The translations under genes were made by a program, and so were the position numbers. Under the pieces are notes generated by a model that was given only the letters and a program-made list of their open reading frames with translations, was not told where the DNA came from and did not search any database. Below, one piece after another: positions 55,857 to 64,000 of a stretch of DNA of 64,000 nucleotides; positions within the stretch are counted from its first letter, which is position 1, and each line of letters starts with the position of its first letter. The stretch is from contig CAVNZM010000012.1 in the NCBI GenBank assembly GCA_963693365.1, positions 7,564,001 to 7,628,000 on the forward strand, in the 5' to 3' direction. Source of the stretch: Amoebidium appalachense (Eukaryota > Ichthyosporea).

Positions 55857-56007
<151 letters not shown>

Positions 56008-57043
56008 AGCGCAAGCGTAAGCGTACACAGAAAGACGCGCGCGCGCACACACACACACACACACATACGCGCACGCGCACACGCAAACGCCTACCCACAC
56101 TTGGATATCTTCTACACGACTGCCACAAGCGGACACTCCAAAAATCCCCCTTCCCCCTCCCTTCCCCTCCCTCCCCCCCCCACCACCTCGCCCCTTTCCA
56201 CTATATACAATACACACAAACACACATGCGATCCCCTGTGCCCCCCCCCCCCCCCCCCCCCCCCTCTCACCCCCCACCCCCTTCCCCCCCCCCCCCGTCC
56301 CCCCCCCCCCCACCCCCATCCCTTCACCCATCGTCGGGCAGGTACACACACGATGATGGTAAGAAGCAAAATGCAAAGAGTTACACGTGGAGCATCTTTG
56401 CTTCCCCTTCCACCCCCTCCCTCCCCCCCCGCCCCACACACGCACAAAAAAAGTAATGAAATAAAATAAAATAGTAAATAAAATAGTAAATAAACCACTG
56501 CTCCCCAACACTTTTCCCTCAGGGACATGCACTTGAGACCAATAGACACGTAAAGGAGTGAGCGGGGGAGGAAGAAAGAAAAGGCAGAGAAAGGCAGATA
56601 TCGAGAGTTGATTACCAAAAGAGTTTTGGTAGGGAGAGAGAGATCGTGGAGACAAGTCGTGCATACGTCGTTCAGAAGCTACCATAGAAGGGGGGTGTTT
56701 TTTTCTGATGAAAGATCACATTCCCTCTACTCCTCGTAAATCACTCTCCCCACAAATACCGGATATCCCCCCACTGCCGAGGCTGGGGTGTACACCCTGA
56801 GCTAAGTGCGTACTAGTGGTTGGGTCTGGTAACGGTGTATTAGCCTAGCTTATTGCACCTGTAGCATCTTTAATAGGGTACAGTCATGCTGTGTGGAAGA
56901 CGGTAGTTTCTATGAGGACCCTTGGGGGTCCTTCTGGGAACAAAACGGGATAACATAAAATAAAATAAAAAAACGGAAACACCCAATATACTCAACACTC
57001 ATCCACCCCACTTCTATGCCACAGGTATCTGGCAGGGCCAAAA

Positions 57044-58690
57044 ATGGAACCGTTGTTCCGCACTCTATTTTTGGCGCTTTTCGCCGCCCGTGCAACTGTG
57101 GCTGCCACATCCATGTACCAAACCGGCCGGGGGGAATACCAAGTAATCAGCGAGTTGCGAGATATGCCCCAGGGAGCCAATGAAAACGCTTCGTTGGCCA
57201 CCCACGTGAACGTGTTCTATCCAATGGGGGATGGCCCGTTCCCGCTGCTGGCGTTCGGGCACGGGGTTGGGAGAGGTGCGTGAGATTTCCTTCTTATTCT
57301 TTTTTTCTTCCTTTTTTTAATTTCTTTTTTTTGTTTGTTTGCTTGTTTGTTTGTTTGTTTGTTGTTTGTTTGTTACATTCTCTCCCATGCTCATTTTTGT
57401 TCCGTTTTTGAGTCCTTTCACTCACCATCAGCTGTAGATAAAAGTTTCTGGCACCGTTCATGCTTTGTTGTCACCCCGGGGAAGGATGGGGTGTGTTGTG
57501 AGTGAGTGTGGGGGATGGGGAAGGTGTGTGGGGGGGGGGGGGGGGGGAGGAGGGGGGCAGGGGCATTGAGAGATCAGTGGCTGTGTGTTCATACACGTGT
57601 ACATGTTATTCTCTCATGGGCGATCTTGCACACGTCTTACTCTCCCCCCACCACCCCTCTCCTGCTCCACCCTCCCTACCCCCTTCCTCACCCCCTTCTC
57701 TTCTCACACACACCCACCCGTGTGTTGATTTGAGTTCCCTGTTATGTGGTTTTGTTGATGTGTTTTGCTTCGCTCATTTTCCTACCATCTAATGCATATC
57801 CCCCTCCTTACCCCCCCCCCCCATCCCCTCCCAGAAAAAAAAAAATGCACACACAAACATGCAAGCCCCCCCCCCCAAAAGAAAATACATATATGTATAC
57901 AAACAGCACAGACACACACATACACTCACACACCACTCACAAACACATACACACACACCACACATCACAGACACCCCCACACCCCCATACTCGCACACAT
58001 TCCCCCCTCCTCCTCCCCCCCCCCCCCCCCCCAAACACCTACTCATCCGCCCACCAGCAAACCCATTCCCCCCCCCCCCCCCCCCCCCCCAACACACACA
58101 CAGGTGGTGATGCTCTAGAGCGTGACTATGGCGAAATGCTCGAATCCATTGCTTCGTTCGGGTTTGTGGTTGTTGCAACTCAGGCGTGCCCCACCAATTA
58201 CTGCCCCAATTTTGCGGACGAGATCTTAAAGTCGATCGAACTTGCGCGAGATCTGACTCAGGCTGATGATATGGTTTTTGACCGGGTTTTCTTAAAGAAC
58301 GTGGGTGTGTTTGGTCATTCGATGGGTGGCACTGCCGCTGTAACCAAGTATGGTTACTTCCCCCGCCCTCCCCCCCATTCCACCCCACAAACACACACAC
58401 ACACACACCCAAACACACACGCACACGCAGAAAAAAAACAAAAAAAAATTGAAATAAAAGGGGCGAAAAAAACCCAGCAGCAAAAGTGTTTGTGACGACG
58501 TGTTTCCTCTCTCCCTCCATCCCCCTCGTGTCTGTTCTCACACGGCAGTCGTGGTCGTTCGGAGGCGCGGGAGAGAGAGGGGGAGGGAGGGGAAGGGGGG
58601 GGAGGGGGGGGGGGAGGGAGGTGAGTGAGGGGGCTGGGGAAGGGGGGAGGGAGGGCGGTGAGGGAGGGAGGAGGTGAGGGAGGAAGGGAG

Positions 58691-58732
<42 letters not shown>

Positions 58733-59937
58733 GGCTGGATGAGATGAGGGGACAGAGTGAAGAAAGGGGAAAAAGGAAATGAAGTAAGTTTGTAGTATGG
58801 TAGGTGTGCAAAGTGAATGGGGGAAGAGAGATAAAAGATCGCCCCTCTCCCAAACCCCCCTCCCCCCTCCCCCCTCTTCCTCCCCCCAACCCCCCGCCCT
58901 CTCCCCCGCCCTCCTCCCTCCCCTCCCCCCCCCCCCCCCCCCCAAAAAAAAAAAAATCAAAAAAAATCACCCCTTATCTCAAGACTTTTGCCCCAGACTC
59001 GAATATTCAATCTAGCATGTGTATGGTGCACCCTTTTGTCTAGTCGATCGACACTGCGTCCCCCCCCCCCCCCCCCCTTCTGTCCGACCACCAGCAACCA
59101 CAGCTGGCACATTTCTTTTTTTAGTGTCACGTCACTCTGTCACCGGGTTATGTTACCATTTTCCCGTGTTCTGTTCTTTACTTATTCTTTACTTAGCTGT
59201 CGCCTCTTCTTTTCTCCCTTTTTTCCTCCCCCATTGAACACATCTATTCCATTATCTTCTCCCCGCTTTCCTTTCTTTGTTTTTCCACTTTTCCCTTCTT
59301 TTTTGCCCACAACCCAGGAACCCCCCTGATGATGGGCTCTGTTCAAGTGTCTTCTGCCTGCACGCTTAAATTGTTTGATTTTGGATTTCTCACTTTTGTG
59401 ACGTTTTGTTGCTCTTTGTTGTCTCTTCCATATTTCCAACCCTCCAACGCATACATCCCCCCCCCCCCCCCCACCACCACCACCACCCCCCCCCCCCTTC
59501 CCCCCCAGCACCTTCTGATGTATATACCCCCTCCACCCCCAGCCTACGTGTATCAGACCAGTATTCCATTCTTGCCTCAGCCCCCCTCTTTCCCTGTGTG
59601 GATGGACTGTCTGACTCCGTAAACCTGCCTGTCATGTATATCACTGGTAAATCTTCCCCATCCCTCCCCCCCTCACACGACACACACACCCCTCCCCCTT
59701 CCCCTATCCCTGAAGAAAAAGATGTGTATGTTTCTGTGTGTGTGGTGGTGGTGGTGGTGGTGGTGGGGTTGAGGGAGGGGGGGTTGGGAGGGCGGAGGGG
59801 GGAGAAGAAAGGAAACCCCACCCCTCCTCACCCCTCTCTGCACTTATCTCTTTTTTCTGGATTTTGTGTGTTTGTGGTATTTTGTCTTTTGTCTTTTGAT
59901 GTCTTTTTTTCAATAACTCCAACCATAGAATACATAG

Positions 59938-59977
<40 letters not shown>

Positions 59978-61624
59978 ATGTATCCTCTCTTGCTAGCACT
60001 ATTTGTTTCTAATTCTCATTTTGTAGTTTTGGAAATGCTTTTCTACCGTCTTTGCCCCTTCCCCCCCCCCCCCCCCCCCCCCCCCCCACACACACACGCT
60101 CATTCTTCACACCCACCTGTATGCAGTTGCTATCACTTGCACTTGCATTTGCAAATACCCCCCCCCCCCCCCCTTTCCCCCCCTTCACCCCTTTCCCATT
60201 TCTCCCCCTCCGTTCCACCCCCCCGTCTACCCAGGTGTTGTTCCAGTTAAGTCAAACAACCTCTATCTGGATTGTCTTCTCTTGAGTCCTCTGCTATCTA
60301 AGCATATTTCGTGTCCCTCTAGAATATATCCTAGAATATATCCTAGAATATTTCCTAGAATATTTCCTCGAATATTTCCTAGAATAATTCCGCCTATGTC
60401 GTGCCCATCTATAGGTTGAATCTCGCAAAAGAAATCAAGGTGACGGCTTCTAAGAGCCTGGGCAAGCAAAAGGTGATAGGGTGGGGAGAGGGGGAGGGGA
60501 AAGGGAGGGGGAGAGGGAGGGGGGGGGGGGGGGGCAAGGAGGGGAGGGGGGGGGGGGGAGGGGGGGGTGCCAACGGAATGGGGATGGTGTGTGATGCCTT
60601 GTAGAACTGATACTTTTGGAACCATTAGCCAAACTCAACCTCCCCCCTCCCCCCCTCCGTCCTCCTCCCCCCCAAAACACACACACACACACACACACAC
60701 ATTCATCCTCACCTTCCAACCCCTCACGAGGTCAATTACTCCCTCATATGTGAGCACAATCACACACGCCCCACTGACACCCCAATTTACCTTCCTCCCT
60801 CTCTGTTCTCCCCCCCCCCCCCCCCTCCTACCCTGCCTCCCCCCCCCCCCCCTCTCCACCCCAGCCCGCCCCCACCCGCTCACCTGACCACACACCGACA
60901 CCACCCCTTCCCACCCTATCATACACACACACACACACACACATGCCCCTGTGCCTCCCCTCCCCTCCCCCCCCCCTCCCCCCCCCCTCCCCCGATTCCT
61001 CTGAGGATATTTCTGCACACATACTACCTGTTGCTGATGTTGCATACTTAATACGATTGATTGTGCATGTGCCCTGCACTTTATTTCTCACGGTGTAGTT
61101 CTGTGTTGTACCATGTACCCAATTCTAAAACCCCCCCGCCCTCCTTTTACCCCAACAGGAGAAGCAGATCGCATATGCAACCACGACTCAGTCTACCAAT
61201 TCTTCACCCGCAACACCCCATCGCCCGTCGCGTCCTTCCTCAACATGAAACACACAGACCACAACGGCCCCGTTGTAAAATCACAAACAATGCCCCCATG
61301 GGTAGGCGCAGTAGCCGCGTTTTTCAAGTGCCATTTGGTGCGAAGCGAGAGCGCGTGCGAATATGTTTATGGGCTGGAGGATAACATATGCGATTTGGAT
61401 AAGTTGTTGACTGTTACTTCGGGTTGTCAGACTAGAGGGACACCTGCTCCCCCCGGTATGTGTCATGCCCCCCCCCCCCCCCTCCCTCCCCCCCCCCCCC
61501 CCCCCCCCCGGCTCTTCCCCCTTGACTCTTCCCCCACGTCCTGTCTCTCTCTCTCTCTCTCTCTCTCTCCCCCCCCCCCCCGCCTACCCACCCACCCACA
61601 CACCCAGACCACCTACCCTCCTCC

Positions 61625-61676
<52 letters not shown>

Positions 61677-62913
61677 AAATGGCTCACCCATCTCCGATAT
61701 GATATTGCATACTGCTTTACACTGGTTCCCTTTTCATATCCGCAATAAGTAGGCAGAATATATTGGCTGTGTGTGGGAGTACATTTATATCCCTCGTTGC
61801 CAAAGTCCCCCTACGGCCTGCCCTTCTCTGGCACACATATCCAATATCACATGCTCTGTCCATTCCTCCCCCCCCCCCCCCCCCTCCCTCTTTCTTTCCC
61901 CCCCTCCCCCCTCCGTCCCCTCCTCCTCCTCCTTCCCCTTCCACGGGGGTTTTTGGCGCTATGTCTGTGCCTTCCATCACATGGGCATTGCGTGGGTGGC
62001 TTGAATTTGTATGGGAGAGAGAGAGGGGGGGGGGGGGGGGGGGGAGGGATGGGGAAAGATGCAGAGAGATAGGCAGGCAGGCGGACAGACAGACAGACAG
62101 ACAGACAAACAGGCTAACAGGCACAGAGACAGGCAGGCAGACAGGCAGACAGAGAGAGAAAAAAAGAGAGAGAGATAGTGTGTGTGTGTCTTCCTTACCG
62201 CTTGATTTGGCGGTGAATGGGGCAGGGCAGCCGCCAAAAAAAAACCCAAAGGTACCTCTAAAAATTAACCAATAAAAACTAAAATCAAGGGAAGCTGGGG
62301 AGGCGGGGTGGGAGGAGGGTTGCCAGCATGCACACACCTTTCCCCACGCATTTCTCATTTTCACATCTAACCATGTCCACCCACTCACCTCTCCACAGAG
62401 GTACAAAGCGGAACCGCTCTCCCCGTTATCCAACACCCCCTCCTACGTCTCGACAACTCAACCATGCCCCCTCCCCCCGGCGTCGCCCCCACATACACCC
62501 CCTCACCAGACACCAACCCACAAGACGCTACCGCGGATTCTGTAAACACTACACCAATGTCCATGGGACTTCTTATCTCGTTGATTCTATTGGCTATTTC
62601 CATTTTGACTTTATGCTGTGTCGTTCTCGGAGGGATGTTTTTGACTTTTATGCAGCAACAGACGCGAAAACGCCATCGTGCCACCGCGCCCGTTTTTGGA
62701 AATTCAAACGCTTCTATGCTAGCATCTTCAACGGTTATGACTGCACATCTACTTTCGCACACGCAAGAAAGCGAAATTGGGGTGAGTGTTGTCGATGGTG
62801 ACGGGATGATTGCACCCGCTACACCTCCGGTGGAGAAATTGGAGAAAAGACCAACGGAAACGGAAGTGGAAGAAGGGGTGGGTGCCTTAGGACGCATGGA
62901 GGCACACGTTTAA
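57044..62913 (+). CDS. Secreted/membrane-anchored alpha/beta hydrolase (chlorophyllase/PET-hydrolase-like superfamily), complete, six exons, 472 aa
   Basis: A predicted serine hydrolase/esterase of unknown substrate. Exons: 57044-57275, 58104-58352, 58997-59037, 59562-59646, 61159-61455, 62399-62913; all phases agree (1419 nt). Residues 1-21 form a signal peptide (MEPLFRTLFLALFAARATVA). The core has FGHG (oxyanion region), the nucleophile elbow GHSMGG with Ser150, VMYITGEAD with Asp206 as the likely acid, and LNMKHTDHNGP with His234 as the likely base. Paired cysteines (106, 111, 209) suit an extracytoplasmic fold. After a Pro/Thr/Ser linker comes one transmembrane segment (about 358-385, GLLISLILLAISILTLCC) and a roughly 85-residue cytoplasmic tail. 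So it looks like a type I membrane protein with the enzyme outside. Exon 2 and 3 donors (GTTACT, GTCTAG) are non-consensus but the only ones giving a consistent frame. Confidence 0.88.
57333..57375. repeat. (TTTG)n microsatellite
   Basis: About ten TTTG units shortly after the exon 1 donor of the hydrolase gene. Confidence 0.9.
58010..58103. repeat. C-runs and (CA)n ending at the hydrolase exon 2 acceptor
   Basis: C-runs 58,014-58,032 and 58,069-58,090, then AACACACACACACAG, whose last AG is the 3' splice site at 58,103. Confidence 0.95.
58555..58735. repeat. Purine-rich GGGA repeats and a 43-base G-run, hydrolase intron 2
   Basis: GGGA and GA blocks, then G at about 58,689-58,731. Pyrimidine-rich sequence and a C-run at 58,925-58,943 follow, so the intron has G in its 5' part and C in its 3' part. 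Confidence 0.9.
59318..59465 (+). repeat. Copy E: second module of the dispersed repeat family
   Basis: GGAACCCCCCTGATGATGGG through TGTTCAAGTGTCTTCTGCCT, TTTGATTTTGGATTTCTCAC and ACGCATACATCC, then a C-run. Closely matches 46,521-46,668. Sense orientation in the hydrolase gene. Confidence 0.8.
59938..60087. repeat. C-runs in hydrolase intron 4
   Basis: A 40-base C-run (59,938-59,977) and another at 60,061-60,087 leading into (CA)n. Confidence 0.95.
60316..60392. repeat. 12-bp minisatellite, six units
   Basis: Unit CTAGAATATATC or CTAGAATATTTC, in tandem, with slight decay in the last units (CTCGAATATTTC, CTAGAATAATTC). It lies in hydrolase intron 4. Confidence 0.9.
61028..61132 (+). repeat. 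Partial copy F of the dispersed repeat family
   Basis: TTGCTGATGTTGCATACTTA, then TGTGCATGTGCCCTGCAC and GTACCATGTACCCAATTC matches the 3' half of copy B, again followed by a C-run. It ends 26 bases before a hydrolase exon. Confidence 0.6.
61465..61675. repeat. C-runs, (CT)n and a 49-base C-run, hydrolase intron 5
   Basis: C-runs 61,468-61,510, (TC)n 61,544-61,568, C-runs with CCCA, and C at 61,627-61,675. Confidence 0.95.
62070..62180. repeat. GACA/GGCA tetranucleotide and GA repeats
   Basis: GGCAGGCAGGCGGACA then (GACA)n and mixed CAGG/CAGA units, followed by GA repeats, in hydrolase intron 5. Confidence 0.85.
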
Positions 62914-63111
62914 TCGGAATTTCACGATTCTCATCTGCTCCCCCTCCCCCCCCCCCCCCCCCCTCCCTCCCCGTCCCCCCCCTCCCCCCCCCCCCTCCTC
63001 CCCAGATTCCGTTTAGACTCACCCACGTCCACATACACACAGACACACACACGCACACACCATGCGCACGCGCATGCACACACCCACGGTCATACACGCA
63101 CGCGCGCGCGT

Positions 63112-63184
<73 letters not shown>

Positions 63185-63836
63185 CACACACGCCCACACA
63201 CACACAACAAAACCAAACCAAACCAAATAAAACCAAACGAAACCATAGGTGTAGTTTTACAGCACTCACTTGTCCCCCCCCCTTTTTTTCATGGTTTGTT
63301 ATACCACCAAGTATGGATCAAGTTATTCTTTGATGCCGGGGGATGAGTTCGGAAAAAGCTCTACTTGTGCAGTGTCATTTAGTAGAGTTTTTTTTTTATT
63401 TGTTTGTTCGGGCAGGCATGTGAGGAACAAGGAAGGCACGCATACGCTGGAATATATTTTTGGTTCACTCTATATCTCTCTCCAATTAAAAGTAAACAAT
63501 CGGCATCCGCAATTTTGTATTGTTGTTCACGAAATCATTCAGTTCCAAGTTCCCTTTTACTAATAATGTCGCCTGTGCCCTAGTAGTGAACCAGAATCAT
63601 GGACAAAATCCCCCTATTGTATTTTTCTTTCAAGACTTTCTGTAGTAAGTTGCAGTTTGTTTACAAGTACGTATAGCATAAACTTTCGACAGAGAAATCA
63701 TTGTCACATATTCAGACCCTGCAATTTGCAGTGGAATAAATCAAAGAAAAAAGAAAAACCTGCATGCAATAAATCAGATCAGACCCGGCGCCGCCGCCGG
63801 CGGGCTGTCTCGGACCCTCCTCCTCCTCCTCCTCCC

Positions 63837-63872
<36 letters not shown>

Positions 63873-64000
63873 CCCCGGAGTCCCTCTCACCCAAATACAC
63901 AGACACACACACACACATACACAGACACACACACACACACGCACACACACACACATGCATATGTGCACACACATACACACCAACACACGCTTCCCCGCCC
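62914..64000. other. Region downstream of the hydrolase gene
   Basis: C-runs at 62,949-62,999, (CA)n at 63,113-63,181, unique AT-rich sequence at 63,190-63,780 with no recognised gene, (TCC)n and a C-run at 63,817-63,870, and (CA) variants to the end. Confidence 0.6.

Overview
The window is nuclear DNA of an intron-rich eukaryote, most likely a unicellular one. Every recognisable gene is a eukaryotic housekeeping type: cAMP-dependent protein kinase, SNX3, the dolichol-synthesis subunit NUS1, exonuclease 1 and a spinster-like MFS carrier. Introns are ordinary GT-AG. The lineage cannot be fixed from the sequence. TAG, TAA and TGA all end genes exactly where family alignments expect, so the code looks standard. 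The most striking feature is simple sequence: (CA)n/(GT)n, long C or G runs, (CT)n/(GA)n and compound C-run+(CA)n tracts fill nearly every intron and much of the intergenic space. These tracts create dozens of spurious His-Thr, Cys-Val, poly-Pro and poly-Gly reading frames.

Layout. 0.1-7.4 kb: tentative minus-strand gene with cysteine-rich zinc-binding exons, running off the left edge. 8.46-19.23 kb: complete nine-exon PKA catalytic subunit, minus strand, 355 aa. 21.7-22.1 kb: 3' end of an unrecognised minus-strand gene. 22.47-26.56 kb: complete four-exon NUS1, plus strand, 266 aa. 26.6-30.5 kb: gene-poor, (GT)n and (GTGC)n. 30.5-41.9 kb: fifteen-exon MFS transporter, plus strand, about 545 aa. 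44.5-48.4 kb: complete three-exon SNX3, plus strand, 160 aa. 50.2-51.7 kb: exonuclease 1, minus strand, intronless, with one apparent frameshift. 51.87-54.20 kb: 5'-truncated non-LTR retrotransposon with a 57-base poly(A) tail. 57.0-62.9 kb: complete six-exon secreted, membrane-anchored alpha/beta hydrolase, plus strand, 472 aa.

Gene models were built by hand by joining open frames at GT-AG sites. For PKA, NUS1, SNX3 and the hydrolase every junction is phase-consistent, which is strong internal support; the MFS model has one uncertain acceptor and possibly one missing short exon. The genes do not form a pathway; they are independent cellular functions (signalling, protein glycosylation, endosomal sorting, membrane transport, DNA repair).

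The most unusual signals are architectural. Several 3' splice sites are simply the last CAG of a (CA)n tract and some 5' splice sites open into (GT)n, so some introns begin and end with complementary repeats. A dispersed repeat family ending in a C-run occurs in introns of four genes, always in the sense orientation of its host gene.
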